A DNA stretch of 64,000 nt from Streptomyces griseoaurantiacus (GTDB lineage Bacteria > Actinomycetota > Actinomycetes > Streptomycetales > Streptomycetaceae): positions 57,440 through 121,439 of the forward strand of contig BNBP01000014.1 in the NCBI GenBank assembly GCA_014656015.1, written 5' to 3'. Positions 43,659-53,337 of this stretch are shown here, one piece after another. The notes under the pieces were generated by a model. That model had not been told where the DNA came from. It saw only the letters and a list, made by a program, of their open reading frames with translations, and ran no database searches. How positions within the stretch are numbered: position 1 is the stretch's first letter; the number at the start of each line of letters is the position of its first letter. Position numbers and translations under genes: made by a program.

Positions 43659-44858
43659 ATGACGACCACGACGACCACGGCGGCCACCAGGAGGACCGGC
43701 GAGCGCGGCGACGTCCGGCTGACCGGCATAGGCAAGACCTACGGGTCCTTCACCGCCGTCCACCCGCTCGACCTGACCGTCCCCGAGGGCTCCTTCTTCG
43801 CCCTCCTCGGCGCCTCCGGCTGCGGCAAGACCACCACCCTGCGGATGATCGCGGGCCTGGAGGAGCCGAGCAGCGGCACCGTGCACCTCGGCGAGCAGGA
43901 GGTCACGCACCTGCCGCCGTACAAGCGGCCCGTCAACACCGTCTTCCAGTCCTACGCCCTCTTCCCGCACCTCGACATCTTCGAGAACGTCGCCTTCGGC
44001 CTGCGCCGCCGCGGCATCAGAAGCGTGAAGAAGCAGGTGGGGGAGATGCTGGACCTCGTCCAGCTCGGCGAGCAGGCGCGCAAGAAGCCGCACCAGCTCT
44101 CCGGCGGCCAGCAGCAGCGCGTCGCCGTCGCCCGCGCGCTCATCAACCACCCCAAGGTGCTCCTCCTCGACGAACCCCTCGGCGCCCTCGACCTCAAGCT
44201 GCGCCGTCAGATGCAGCTCGAACTCAAGCGCATCCAGACCGAGGTCGGCATCACCTTCGTGCACGTCACGCACGACCAGGAGGAGGCCATGACGATGGCC
44301 GACACGGTCGCCGTGATGAACGCCGGACGGGTCGAACAGCTCGGCCCGCCCACCGACCTCTACGAGAACCCGCGCACCACCTTCGTCGCCAACTTCCTCG
44401 GCACCTCCAACCTCCTCACCGCGCGCACCGACTCCGTCACCGGCGAGGACCTCGTGGTCGAGGCCGGTGCCTGCACACTCGTCCTGCCCCGCGCCCGCTG
44501 CTCCGCGCCCACCACGACCGGCGGCGAGGTGCTCGTAGGGGTCCGCCCGGAGAAGATCTCCCTGACCCACGCCGAGGACGCGGACACGATCCCGGACGGC
44601 CGCAACCGCGTCACCGGCCGCATCACGAGCGCCGGGTTCATCGGCGTCTCCACCCAGTACGTCGTGGACAGCCCCGTCTGCCCCGACTTCGAGGTCTACG
44701 CCCAGAACATCGACCGCGACCCCCGCCTCGTGCCCGGCGCCGAGGTCGTCCTGCACTGGAACCCCGCGCACACCTTCGGGCTCGACGCCGCCCAGTCCCC
44801 GCTCGCCGGAACGGCCGAGGACGCGGCGGCCGGCGGCGAAGGGACGGGCGCCCGATGA
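43659..44858 (+). CDS. potA: Polyamine ABC transporter ATP-binding protein
   Basis: A 399-residue PotA-type ATPase with Walker [11 protein letters not shown]-loop FQSYALFPH, signature LSGGQQQR, Walker [13 protein letters not shown] and H-loop [10 protein letters not shown]-terminal TOBE domain follows (about 290-390). The N-terminus is a run of threonines encoded by ACG/ACC repeats. ATG 43659 has GTGAGGA upstream. The stop overlaps the next permease gene (ATGA). Confidence 0.93.
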   Translation: MTTTTTTAATRRTGERGDVRLTGIGKTYGSFTAVHPLDLTVPEGSFFALLGASGCGKTTTLRMIAGLEEPSSGTVHLGEQEVTHLPPYKRPVNTVFQSYALFPHLDIFENVAFGLRRRGIRSVKKQVGEMLDLVQLGEQARKKPHQLSGGQQQRVAVARALINHPKVLLLDEPLGALDLKLRRQMQLELKRIQTEVGITFVHVTHDQEEAMTMADTVAVMNAGRVEQLGPPTDLYENPRTTFVANFLGTSNLLTARTDSVTGEDLVVEAGACTLVLPRARCSAPTTTGGEVLVGVRPEKISLTHAEDADTIPDGRNRVTGRITSAGFIGVSTQYVVDSPVCPDFEVYAQNIDRDPRLVPGAEVVLHWNPAHTFGLDAAQSPLAGTAEDAAAGGEGTGAR

Positions 44859-45784
44859 GCACCCTCACCGAGGCGCCGCCGCCGCTCGCCCCGGCGCCGG
44901 CCGCCGAACGGCCCCCGCGCCGCCGGGGCCGCCGGACGCCCTACTGGCTGCTGCTCCCCGGCATCCTGTGGCTGCTGGTCTTCTTCGCGCTGCCGCTGGT
45001 CTACCAGGCCTCCACCTCCGTGCAGACCGGCTCGCTGGAGGAGGGCTACAAGGTCACCTGGCACTTCGCGGCCTACTGGGACGCGCTCCACGCGTACTGG
45101 CCGCAGTTCCTGCGCTCGGTGCTCTACGCCGGGTCCGCCACCGTGCTCTGCCTGGTGCTCGGCTACCCCCTCGCCTACCTCATCGCCTTCCGCGCGGGCC
45201 GCTGGCGCAACCTGGTGATGATCCTCGTCGTCGCCCCCTTCTTCACCAGCTTCCTGATCCGCACCCTCGCCTGGAAGACGATCCTCGCCGACGGCGGCCC
45301 CGTCGTCGGCGCCCTCGACTCGCTGCACGTGCTGTCCGTCACCAACTGGCTCGGCATGACCGACGGCCACCGGGTGCTGGCCACCCCGCTGGCCGTGGTG
45401 TGCGGACTGACGTACAACTTCCTGCCGTTCATGATCCTGCCGCTGTACACCTCGCTGGAGCGGATCGACGGACGGCTGCACGAGGCGGCCGGCGACCTGT
45501 ACGCCACCCCCCTCACCACCTTCCGCAGGGTGACGTTCCCGCTGTCCATGCCCGGGGTCGTCTCCGGCACCCTGCTCACGTTCATCCCGGCCAGCGGCGA
45601 CTACGTCAACTCCGAACTGCTCGGCTCCACCAACACCCAGATGATCGGCAACGTCATCCAGAGCCAGTTCCTGCGCATCCTGGACTACCCGACGGCGGCC
45701 GCCCTCTCGTTCCTGCTGATGGCCGCCATCCTGATCATGGTCACCCTCTACATCCGACGGTCCGGGACGGAGGATCTGGTCTAG
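44855..45784 (+). CDS. potB: Polyamine ABC transporter permease PotB
   Basis: A 309-residue inner-membrane permease with six or so helices. The EAA-type loop is HEAAGDLYATPLTTFRRVTFP, and the PotB-like segment FIPASGDYVNSELLGS is visible. It forms the membrane channel with PotC. The start overlaps the potA stop, and its own stop directly abuts the potC ATG. Confidence 0.92.
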   Translation: MSTLTEAPPPLAPAPAAERPPRRRGRRTPYWLLLPGILWLLVFFALPLVYQASTSVQTGSLEEGYKVTWHFAAYWDALHAYWPQFLRSVLYAGSATVLCLVLGYPLAYLIAFRAGRWRNLVMILVVAPFFTSFLIRTLAWKTILADGGPVVGALDSLHVLSVTNWLGMTDGHRVLATPLAVVCGLTYNFLPFMILPLYTSLERIDGRLHEAAGDLYATPLTTFRRVTFPLSMPGVVSGTLLTFIPASGDYVNSELLGSTNTQMIGNVIQSQFLRILDYPTAAALSFLLMAAILIMVTLYIRRSGTEDLV

Positions 45785-46594
45785 ATGCCCCTCAAGACCC
45801 CCCTGCGCTGGCTCAGGCGCAACCTCGTCGTCCTCGCCGGACTGTTCACCCTCGGCTACCTGCTGCTGCCCAACGTCGTCGTCACCGTCTTCTCCTTCAA
45901 CCGGCCGAGGGGCCGCTACAACTACGCCTGGCAGGAGTTCTCCACCGAGGCCTGGCGGCAGCCGTGCGGCGTCGCCGGCATGTGCGGCTCGCTCTCCCTC
46001 AGCCTGCAGATCGCCGTGTGGGCCACCCTCGGCGCCACCGTGCTCGGCACGATGATCGCCTTCGCGCTGGTCCGCTACCGGTTCCGGGCGCGCGGCCCCA
46101 TCAACTCGCTGATCTTCCTGCCGATGGCCATGCCCGAGGTCGTGATGGGCGCCTCGCTGCTCACCCTGTTCCTCAACATGGGCGCCCAGCTCGGCTTCTG
46201 GACCGTCCTCATCGCCCACATCATGTTCTGCCTGAGCTTCGTCGTCACCGCCGTCAAGGCCCGCGTGATGTCGATGGACCCCCGGCTGGAACAGGCCGCA
46301 CAGGACCTCTACGCCGGGCCCGCGCAGACCTTCCTGCGGGTCACCCTGCCCATCGCCGCCCCCGGCATCGCCGCCGGCGCGCTGCTCGCCTTCGCGCTCT
46401 CCTTCGACGACTTCATCATCACCAACTTCAACGCGGGCTCCACCGTCACGTTCCCCATGTTCGTCTGGGGCTCCGCCCAGCGCGGCACACCCGTACAGAT
46501 CAACGTCATCGGCACCGCCATGTTCCTCCTCGCCGTGGTGTGCGTGCTGGGCGCGATGGCCGTGGGCAACCGACGCAGGCGCCGCACCGGCTGA
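45785..46594 (+). CDS. potC: Polyamine ABC transporter permease PotC
   Basis: A 269-residue permease with the EAA-type loop EQAAQDLYAGPAQTFLRVTLP and the PotC-like LAFALSFDDFIITNFNAG. ATG 45785 follows the potB TAG with no gap. It completes the four-gene importer. Confidence 0.92.
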   Translation: MPLKTPLRWLRRNLVVLAGLFTLGYLLLPNVVVTVFSFNRPRGRYNYAWQEFSTEAWRQPCGVAGMCGSLSLSLQIAVWATLGATVLGTMIAFALVRYRFRARGPINSLIFLPMAMPEVVMGASLLTLFLNMGAQLGFWTVLIAHIMFCLSFVVTAVKARVMSMDPRLEQAAQDLYAGPAQTFLRVTLPIAAPGIAAGALLAFALSFDDFIITNFNAGSTVTFPMFVWGSAQRGTPVQINVIGTAMFLLAVVCVLGAMAVGNRRRRRTG

Positions 46595-46639
46595 CCCGCG
46601 CCCCGACGACGACCCCGCCCCCCGCAGGAAGGTGACGCC

Positions 46640-48088
46640 ATGGCCCCCGGCACCACGCACCGGAACGCCGAGCCCCCCGGCGCCACCGGCCCCTGGACCC
46701 GGTCCCTCGCCGGTGCCCGGCCCCTCCCGTACTGGCTCGACGACCCGGACCGCCCGGACCCCGAACCCGCGCTCACCGCCGCGGAGAGCTGCGACCTGCT
46801 CGTGGTCGGCGGAGGCTACAGCGGACTGTGGACCGCGCTGCTCGCCAAGGAACGCGACCCCGGCCGGGACGTCGTCCTGCTGGAGGGCCGCGAGACCGGC
46901 TGGGCCGCCTCCGGGCGCAACGGCGGCTTCTGCGCCGCCTCCCTCACCCACGGCACCGCCAACGGCCTGGCCCGCTGGCCGCGCGAGATCCGCACGCTGG
47001 AAAAACTGGGGGCACGCAACCTCGACGAGATCGAGGAGGCCGTCACCCGGTACGGCCTCGACTGCGACTTCGCGCGCACCGGCGAGATCGACGTCGCCAC
47101 CGCCCCGCACCAGACCGCCGAACTGCGCGCCCGGCACGAGGAGGCCCGCCGCCACGGCCTGGACGAGGGCGTCGAGTACCTCGACGCGGACCGGGTGCGG
47201 GCCCGGGTCGACTCACCGACCTTCCTCGGCGGCCTGTACGACCCGCGCGGGGTCGCCCTCCTCGACCCGGCCCGACTGGCCTGGGGGCTGAAGCGGGCCT
47301 GCCTCGCCGCGGGCGTCCGCGTGTACGAGCACACGCCCGCGCTCACCCTGCGCCGATACGGCGCGGGGATGGCCGTGCGCACCCCCTACGGGTCGGTGCG
47401 CGCCCGGCGGGTGGCGCTCGGCACCAACGTCTTCCCCAGCCTGGTGCGCCGGGTGCGGCCGTACACCGTGCCCGTCTACGACTACGCCCTGACGACCGAA
47501 CCGCTCGACCCCGGCCGGCTCGCCTCCGTCGGCTGGGCCGGGCGGGAAGGGCTCGGGGACAGCGCCAACCAGTTCCACTACTTCCGGCTCACCGCCGACA
47601 ACCGGATCCTGTGGGGCGGCTACGACGCCGTCTACCCCTACGGGGGCCGGGTGCGCGCCGAGTACGAGCACCGCCCCGAGACGTACGCCCGGCTGGCCCG
47701 GCACTTCTTCACCTGCTTCCCGCAGCTCGAAGGGCTCCGCTTCACCCACGCCTGGGGCGGCGCCATCGACACCTGCTCCCGCTTCTCGGCGTTCTTCGGC
47801 ACGGCCCACGGGGGCCGGGTCGCGTACGCCGCCGGCTACACCGGGCTCGGCGTGGGCGCGACCCGGTTCGGGGCACAGGTGATGCTGGACCTGCTGGCGG
47901 GGGAGCGCACCGAGCGGACCTCGCTGGAGATGGTGCGCAGCCGGCCGGTGCCGTTCCCGCCCGAGCCGTTCGCCTGGGCGGGCATCACGCTGACGAAGTG
48001 GTCGCTGGCGCGGGCGGACGAGGACGGGGGACGGCGCAACGCGTGGCTGCGCGCGATGGACCGGCTGGGGCTGGGCTTCGACAGCTGA
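46640..48088 (+). CDS. FAD-dependent amine oxidase/oxidoreductase (PuuB-like)
   Basis: A 482-residue DAO-family flavoenzyme. The dinucleotide motif is LLVVGGGYSGLWTA (G57-G62), and the GRNGGFC segment (from about 92) is typical of gamma-glutamylputrescine oxidases. In this operon it probably oxidises gamma-glutamylputrescine or a free amine to an aldehyde that the first gene's enzyme then oxidises. ATG 46640 has GGAAGGTGA upstream. It matches, from memory, SCO5671. The next gene is convergent, 26 nt away. Confidence 0.88.
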   Translation: MAPGTTHRNAEPPGATGPWTRSLAGARPLPYWLDDPDRPDPEPALTAAESCDLLVVGGGYSGLWTALLAKERDPGRDVVLLEGRETGWAASGRNGGFCAASLTHGTANGLARWPREIRTLEKLGARNLDEIEEAVTRYGLDCDFARTGEIDVATAPHQTAELRARHEEARRHGLDEGVEYLDADRVRARVDSPTFLGGLYDPRGVALLDPARLAWGLKRACLAAGVRVYEHTPALTLRRYGAGMAVRTPYGSVRARRVALGTNVFPSLVRRVRPYTVPVYDYALTTEPLDPGRLASVGWAGREGLGDSANQFHYFRLTADNRILWGGYDAVYPYGGRVRAEYEHRPETYARLARHFFTCFPQLEGLRFTHAWGGAIDTCSRFSAFFGTAHGGRVAYAAGYTGLGVGATRFGAQVMLDLLAGERTERTSLEMVRSRPVPFPPEPFAWAGITLTKWSLARADEDGGRRNAWLRAMDRLGLGFDS

Positions 48089-48114
48089 GGCGGCGAAGCC
48101 TCAGCGGCACGGGG

Positions 48115-48990
48115 TCACCGGGAGGTCCCGCCCTCCGGACGCCGGAGGCGGCGTACGACCCGCGCGAACACCATCAGCAGCACCGCCCCCAGGCACCAGC
48201 TCGCCACCACGTCCACCGGCCAGTGGTACCCCCGCCGCACCAGCCCGAAGGAGACGCCCAGCGTCAGGGCGAGCCACCCGGCGAGGACCGCGGCGCGGGC
48301 CCACCGCGCGGTGAGCAGCGGGAGCAGCAGCAGCGCCGCCGCCCCGTACGCGACGAGCGCCGTCGCCGTGTGCCCCGAGGGGTAGTAGCCCGTCCCCGGC
48401 GGCACCGCCGGTGTGCCGGGCCGGGCCGTCCAGTTCTTCAGCGGGACGACGACTGCCGGCACCAGCGCGATCAGGAGCAGCGCCGCCCCGGGCGGCCCCC
48501 ACCACCGGTCTGTACCAGTGGCGCGGTACCGCCACGCGGCCCATCCCGCGCAGAGCGCCAGCACCGGGACGGCGACCTGGACGTTGCCGAGATCGGAGAG
48601 GAGTTCGGCGGGGCGACCGGGCCGCACCAGCGCCCGGCTGAGCCTGGCGTCGACGCGCAGCAGGGGGCCGTCGGCGAGAACCTGCCAGGTCAGGAGGGTG
48701 AGGAGGGCCACCGGGACGGCGAGCAGCGCGAGAAAGCGCGCCCTGGACGGGGCGGGGGAGGGGGGAAGGAGAGAGGCCGGCCCGGAACAGGGGGGGGAGG
48801 TTCCGGGCCGGCCGTCCGGACCGGTGTGCCGCCCGTCCCGGGGGGTGTGGGACGAGCGGCCATCCGATCGGTGAGGAGATCCGGAGCCGGGGGCCCCGGG
48901 TGTGTGCGCGAGGGCACGACCAGGTCGAAGCCGGGAGGGCCACGGCCGGGACTCGCCCACAGTGCCCTGTGGACGGGGTGTTTCCTTCAT
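48115..48990 (-). CDS. PAP2 superfamily phosphatase (membrane)
   Basis: A 291-residue reading with the PAP2 signature: KNWTARPG (motif 1), GYYPSGHTA (motif 2) and RRGYHWPVDV (motif 3). Five or six helices surround it. Such proteins dephosphorylate phosphatidate or undecaprenyl diphosphate. The first 75 residues are low-complexity, contain a strong 14-bp inverted repeat and a run of eight Gs, and ATG 48990 lacks a ribosome-binding site. The true start is likely downstream, before the first helix (about 48750). The catalytic domain call is firm; the N-terminus is not. Confidence 0.78.
   Translation of the reverse strand: MKETPRPQGTVGESRPWPSRLRPGRALAHTPGAPGSGSPHRSDGRSSHTPRDGRHTGPDGRPGTSPPCSGPASLLPPSPAPSRARFLALLAVPVALLTLLTWQVLADGPLLRVDARLSRALVRPGRPAELLSDLGNVQVAVPVLALCAGWAAWRYRATGTDRWWGPPGAALLLIALVPAVVVPLKNWTARPGTPAVPPGTGYYPSGHTATALVAYGAAALLLLPLLTARWARAAVLAGWLALTLGVSFGLVRRGYHWPVDVVASWCLGAVLLMVFARVVRRLRRPEGGTSR
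48775..48813. repeat. 14-bp perfect inverted repeat with a poly-G loop
   Basis: Arms 48775-48788 and 48800-48813 are perfectly complementary around an 11-nt loop with eight consecutive Gs. It lies between the gabT stop and the PAP2 catalytic domain, where it may end the leftward gabT transcript. Confidence 0.65.
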
Positions 48991-49109
48991 CTGGGGAGAA
49001 CCTACGGCAGCCGGGGGCCTCGCGGCACCCGGAACGCGGGGACGCCATCCACCTTGCACACGTTCTTCACGGACGTCGACGCGGGCTCGACAGACGTGCG
49101 CATCGTGGA

Positions 49110-50444
49110 TCAGATGCGCGCGAACGCCTGCTCGATGATGTCGAGGCCCTCGTTCAGCAGTTCCTCGCCGATGACGAGCGGCGGCAGGAAGCGCAGCACG
49201 TTCCCGTAGGTGCCACAGGTCAGGACCAGTAGACCCTCGGCGTGGCAGGCCTTGGCCAGCGCGGCGGTCGTCGCGGCGTCCGGCTCCTTGGTGGCGCGGT
49301 CCTTGACCAGCTCGATCGCGATCATCGCGCCCCGGCCGCGGACATCGCCGATGACCTCGTACTTCTCGGCCATCGCGGTGAGACGGGCCTTCATGACCGC
49401 CTCGATCTCCTTGGCCCGCGCGTTGAGGTCGAGCTCCTTCATCGTCTCGATCGCGCCGAGCGCGCCCGCGCAGGCGACCGGGTTGCCGCCGTAGGTGCCG
49501 CCGAGGCCGCCCGCGTGCGCGGCGTCCATGATCTCGGCGCGGCCGGTGACGGCGGCGAGCGGCAGGCCGCCCGCGATGCCCTTGGCGGTGGTGATCAGGT
49601 CCGGGACGATGCCCTCGTCCTCGCAGGCGAACCACTGGCCGGTGCGGCAGAAGCCGGACTGGATCTCGTCGGCGACGAAGACGATGCCGTTGTCCGCGGC
49701 GAACTGCCGGATCGCGGGCAGGAAGCCCTTGGCGGGCTCGATGAAGCCGCCCTCGCCCAGCACCGGCTCGATGATGATCGCGGCCACGTTGTCCGCGCCC
49801 ACCTGCTTGCTGATCTCGTCGATGGCCTGCGCGGCCGCCTCGGGGCCCGCGTTCTCCGGGCCGGTCGGCCAGCGGTAGCCGTAGGCCACCGGCACCCGGT
49901 ACACCTCGGGGGCGAAGGGGCCGAAGCCGTGCTTGTACGGCATGTTCTTCGCGGTCAGCGCCATCGTGAGGTTGGTGCGGCCGTGGTAGCCGTGGTCGAA
50001 GACGACGACGGCCTGCCGCCTGGTGTGGGCCCGCGCGATCTTGACGGCGTTCTCCACGGCCTCGGCACCGGAGTTGAACAGCGCCGACTTCTTGGCGTGC
50101 TCGCCCGGGGTCAGCTCGGCGAGCGCCTCGGCGACGGCGACGTACCCCTCGTAGGGCGTGACCATGAAGCAGGTGTGGGTGAAGTCGGCGAGCTGCGCGG
50201 ACGCCCTGCGCACCACGGCCTCGGCGGAGGCGCCGACGCTCGTGACGGCGATGCCGGAACCGAAGTCGATCAGACGGTTGCCGTCGACGTCCTCGATGAT
50301 GCCGCCGCCGGCCCGGGTGACGAAGACGGGCAGGGTGGAGCCCACGCCCCGGGCCACCGCGGCCGTGCGGCGGGCCTGCAGCTCCTGCGACTTCGGGCCG
50401 GGGACGGCCGTGGCGAGGTGGCGTTCCTGCGGAAGTGCGGTCAT
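49110..50444 (-). CDS. gabT: 4-aminobutyrate--2-oxoglutarate transaminase
   Basis: A 444-residue class III aminotransferase of the GabT group. The PLP lysine is K288 (ITTAKGIAGGLP) and Asp259 lies in VADEIQSGF. It converts GABA and 2-oxoglutarate to succinate semialdehyde and glutamate, the last nitrogen-releasing step of putrescine breakdown. ATG 50444 has GGGAG upstream. It is divergent from the VirD4-like ATPase gene. Confidence 0.93.
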   Translation of the reverse strand: MTALPQERHLATAVPGPKSQELQARRTAAVARGVGSTLPVFVTRAGGGIIEDVDGNRLIDFGSGIAVTSVGASAEAVVRRASAQLADFTHTCFMVTPYEGYVAVAEALAELTPGEHAKKSALFNSGAEAVENAVKIARAHTRRQAVVVFDHGYHGRTNLTMALTAKNMPYKHGFGPFAPEVYRVPVAYGYRWPTGPENAGPEAAAQAIDEISKQVGADNVAAIIIEPVLGEGGFIEPAKGFLPAIRQFAADNGIVFVADEIQSGFCRTGQWFACEDEGIVPDLITTAKGIAGGLPLAAVTGRAEIMDAAHAGGLGGTYGGNPVACAGALGAIETMKELDLNARAKEIEAVMKARLTAMAEKYEVIGDVRGRGAMIAIELVKDRATKEPDAATTAALAKACHAEGLLVLTCGTYGNVLRFLPPLVIGEELLNEGLDIIEQAFARI

Positions 50445-50683
50445 GGGGGGCTCCCGGATGGTCTTGCTCCGACGGGCGGGGTGCGGACGCGTGGCGCGTC
50501 CTCCCGCAGGCTAGGTCCGGGGCGGAAAGGTGGGCATGCTCCATGTGGGCGTTTTCCGCGCGGACCGTTGTCCGTGGTGGACATGGCCGCGGGCCCGGCG
50601 GTGTGAGCGGTGGCCCGCACCTGTCGGGGCGTTAGATTGACGTGCTGATGGTGGATGGAGCGGCTACCCAGGGGGCAAGGGCC

Positions 50684-53155
50684 ATGGACAGCGACGGTAC
50701 CCAGGACGCGCGGGGCACTCATGCCCATCCCGTACCGCGCCCGGCGGGGCCGCCGGGCGTGCCCCCGCCGCCGGGCCGGGCACCGGGTGCGCCCCCGTAC
50801 TCCGGCACCGCGCCGGGTGTGCCCCCGCGGCCCGGCACCGCGCCGGGCGTGCCGCCCGTCCCCGCGCAGGCCCCCGGCGGCGCCCCCTCCGCCGTCGCCG
50901 CCTGGCTCGACGAGGACCGGCCGGCCGCGCGTCCCGGCGTCTGGCGCCTCGGCCACCGCCCGAAGGAGGCCCCGGAGAAGATCACCCCGGTGACGATCGC
51001 GGGCCTGCTGATCCCGCTGGTGCTGGCCCTCGGCGTCTGGTCGCTGTGGGAGCGCGGCTACCTGCCGTACAAGGGCACCATCCTGCGGATGTTCTCCCCG
51101 AACGACTGGTGGTGGCCGCTCACGGTGTCCTCGCCCCGGCCGGTCGAGGGCTGGAGCCCGGGGGTCCTCCCCGGCGAGCACTACCTGGTGGTCGCCGACG
51201 GCGTCTTCTTCGGGCTGCTCGTGTGCGCGGTGGCCATGCTCGGGAGCTGGCGCGCCATCCTGCGCCACTACATGGACCGCCTGTCCCCGCCGGTACGCGT
51301 CCTGGCCTCCGCCGGTCTCGCCCTCTTCGCCCTCAGCCTCGTCTTCCCGGAGGCCTTCCCCGTCGTCGGCTGGTCCGCCGTGCCGGTCGTCGACCCGCTG
51401 CTCTCCCTGTTCGTGCTGTTCACCGACAGCTACGACCTGATGGCTTCCACCCTGTTCACCTACACGCTCTACACGGTCGTCACCCTGCTCGTCGTGTGGC
51501 CCTTCGCCCGCCTCGGGAACTGGCGTGCCTACGCGCGCGAGCTGCTCGACCGGCAGGGACCCGAGGCCGCCGCCCCCGGCGCCGGGCCGGCCGAGCGCCC
51601 CCGCTCCCACTGGCCCCTGCTGCGGGAGGCGGGCCAGCACGACCTCGCCGACCTGCTCACCGCCGAGGTCACCGGCGGCCGGATGAACGACGTCGACTGC
51701 GTCCGCGTCGAGCGCGCCTTCGAGAGCGCCCGGCGCGAGGCCGCACTGGGCGGTTTCCGCGACGGCGTGCTGCGCCGGGGCGGCGCGGCCGCCACGCACC
51801 CGTCCGGCGCCCGGGACCTGCCCCGCCGCACCGCCCGGCACGACCTGCTCACCGGCCAGGTGCGGATCGGCCGCTGGGCGGAGTCCGAGCGCACCCCGCA
51901 CTCCTACCGGGAGGCCGGGGCCGCCCTCGGCCCGGACGTGCTCGGCACCTCGCTGCTCGCCGTCGGCCCCTCCGGCGCCGGCAAGACCCGCACCCTGGTC
52001 GAACCGGTCACCGAGGCGCTCGCGCTGCAGGCGCTCACCGGGTCCTGCGCCGTCGTCGCCGTCTCCGCGGCGGGGAACCCGCTCGGCGCCGACGACTCCT
52101 TCGACGTGATCGTCCGCGTCGGCGACCCCTCCTCGGTGCACGACCTCGACCCCTACGCCGAGACCGAGGACCCCGACGAGGCGGCCGAATTCCTCGCCGA
52201 GGCACTGGTGGGCGACCTGGAGACGGTGAGCGCGCAGAGCGCCGGCACCGCGCTGGCCCAGCTCCTCGGCCCCTTCCACGCGGTGCACGGCCGCTTCCCC
52301 ACCCTGCCCGAGCTGCGCGAACTGCTGGAGGGGGAGGAGAGCGCGCTGAACTCGCTGCGGGAGGCGCTCGCCGCGAGCGGCAACGAACTCATGCGCCGCG
52401 AACTCGAGGCACGCCTGCGGCAGACGGGCCGGCACGGCGACCCGGGCCGGGCGCTGGCCGACCGCCTCTCGCTGCTGAACCGTCCGCTGTTCGCCGACTT
52501 CTTCGGCGGTGGCGGACCCGGCCGCCCGTTCTCCCTGCGCGCGCTGGCCCACCACCCCCTGCGGGTGCGGATCGACCTGCCCGAGCGCGGCCACGAGGAG
52601 GCCTGCCGGCTGATCACCCGGCTCGTCCTCGCCCAGTTCCACGCCGTCGTCCGGACCCGGCGCGCGCACTTCGCCTGCCTGGTCCTGGACGACGCCACGG
52701 GGACGATCACCACCGAGTCGGTGCGCCGCATCCAGCGGCTGCGCTCCCAGAACGCGGGCGTCCTGCTCACCCTGCGCACCATCGGCGACGTCCCCGAGGC
52801 CCTGCACGGTCCGCTGTACGGGGCGGTCGGCTGCCGCATGGCCTTCTGCGGGGTCACCACCTGGGACGGCAGCCGGTTCGCGCAGACCTGGGGCACCGAA
52901 TGGGTGGAGACGACGGAGGTCGCCAAGCACACCGTCTTCGCCGACCAGCCGATGACCCGGGCGATCCACAAACTGCGCAAGCTGATGACGGGCCGGGCGG
53001 TCACCACGGACGCGGTCACCGTGCGCCAGGTCGAGCGCGAGCGGTGGTCGCCCTCGGAACTGACGCAGGCGGTGCCGCCCGGGCACGCGGTGCTCTCGCT
53101 GATCGACGTCGAGGGCCGGCACACGCCGCCCCTGCTGGTCGACCTGCGGGCCTGA
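50684..53155 (+). CDS. Membrane-anchored VirD4/TraG-like ATP-binding protein
   Basis: An 823-residue protein. A Pro/Gly-rich N-terminus is followed by about four transmembrane helices (roughly 100-270), then an ATPase domain with Walker A GPSGAGKT at 428-435 and a Walker B-like FACLVLDDA. The late segment (LLTLRTIGDVPEALHG... FCGVTTWDGSRFAQTWG) resembles the end of type IV coupling proteins. ATG 50684 is preferred to GTG 50642, which lies too close to a candidate -10 (TTAGAT, near 50632). Its function is unknown; it is widely conserved in Streptomyces by recall and no other transfer genes are nearby. Confidence 0.72.
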   Translation: MDSDGTQDARGTHAHPVPRPAGPPGVPPPPGRAPGAPPYSGTAPGVPPRPGTAPGVPPVPAQAPGGAPSAVAAWLDEDRPAARPGVWRLGHRPKEAPEKITPVTIAGLLIPLVLALGVWSLWERGYLPYKGTILRMFSPNDWWWPLTVSSPRPVEGWSPGVLPGEHYLVVADGVFFGLLVCAVAMLGSWRAILRHYMDRLSPPVRVLASAGLALFALSLVFPEAFPVVGWSAVPVVDPLLSLFVLFTDSYDLMASTLFTYTLYTVVTLLVVWPFARLGNWRAYARELLDRQGPEAAAPGAGPAERPRSHWPLLREAGQHDLADLLTAEVTGGRMNDVDCVRVERAFESARREAALGGFRDGVLRRGGAAATHPSGARDLPRRTARHDLLTGQVRIGRWAESERTPHSYREAGAALGPDVLGTSLLAVGPSGAGKTRTLVEPVTEALALQALTGSCAVVAVSAAGNPLGADDSFDVIVRVGDPSSVHDLDPYAETEDPDEAAEFLAEALVGDLETVSAQSAGTALAQLLGPFHAVHGRFPTLPELRELLEGEESALNSLREALAASGNELMRRELEARLRQTGRHGDPGRALADRLSLLNRPLFADFFGGGGPGRPFSLRALAHHPLRVRIDLPERGHEEACRLITRLVLAQFHAVVRTRRAHFACLVLDDATGTITTESVRRIQRLRSQNAGVLLTLRTIGDVPEALHGPLYGAVGCRMAFCGVTTWDGSRFAQTWGTEWVETTEVAKHTVFADQPMTRAIHKLRKLMTGRAVTTDAVTVRQVERERWSPSELTQAVPPGHAVLSLIDVEGRHTPPLLVDLRA

Positions 53156-53193
53156 GCACGCCGTCCGCCGTGCGCAGGGACCACCGGCCGGTG

Positions 53194-53205
53194 GAACGTA
53201 CGTTC
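53194..53205. promoter_or_regulatory. LexA-type palindrome upstream of pucR-like gene
   Basis: GAACGTACGTTC is a perfect 12-bp palindrome that fits the actinobacterial SOS-box core GAAC-N4-GTTC. A 14-bp palindrome overlaps its left edge (53181-53194). A role in PucR autoregulation is equally possible. Confidence 0.4.
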
Positions 53206-53237
53206 GGCCGCCCGGCACCCCTACGGTGAGGCAGAAT

Positions 53238-53272
53238 CGAAGGTGGCCGTTCATACAGTGCGGCCACCTTCG
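53238..53272 (+). terminator. Perfect hairpin ahead of the PucR-type gene
   Basis: A 12-bp perfect stem (53238-53249 with 53261-53272) with an 11-nt loop lies 83 nt after the ATPase stop. A CAGAAT -10-like element (about 53232-53237) touches its left side, so it may instead be a 5'-UTR hairpin of the PucR-type mRNA. Confidence 0.6.
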
Positions 53273-53337
53273 CGCACCGCGCACCGCGGCACCCCCGCGT
53301 CCCGCGCCCGCCGTCCGCAGACCCGACTGAAGGCCCC

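Noticed and set aside
45772..45791. A DasR-like dre site (CTGGTCTAGATG) at the potB-potC junction
   Set aside because: Only 10 of 16 positions match the dre consensus, the symmetrical half is missing, and it lies at a stop-start junction inside an operon.
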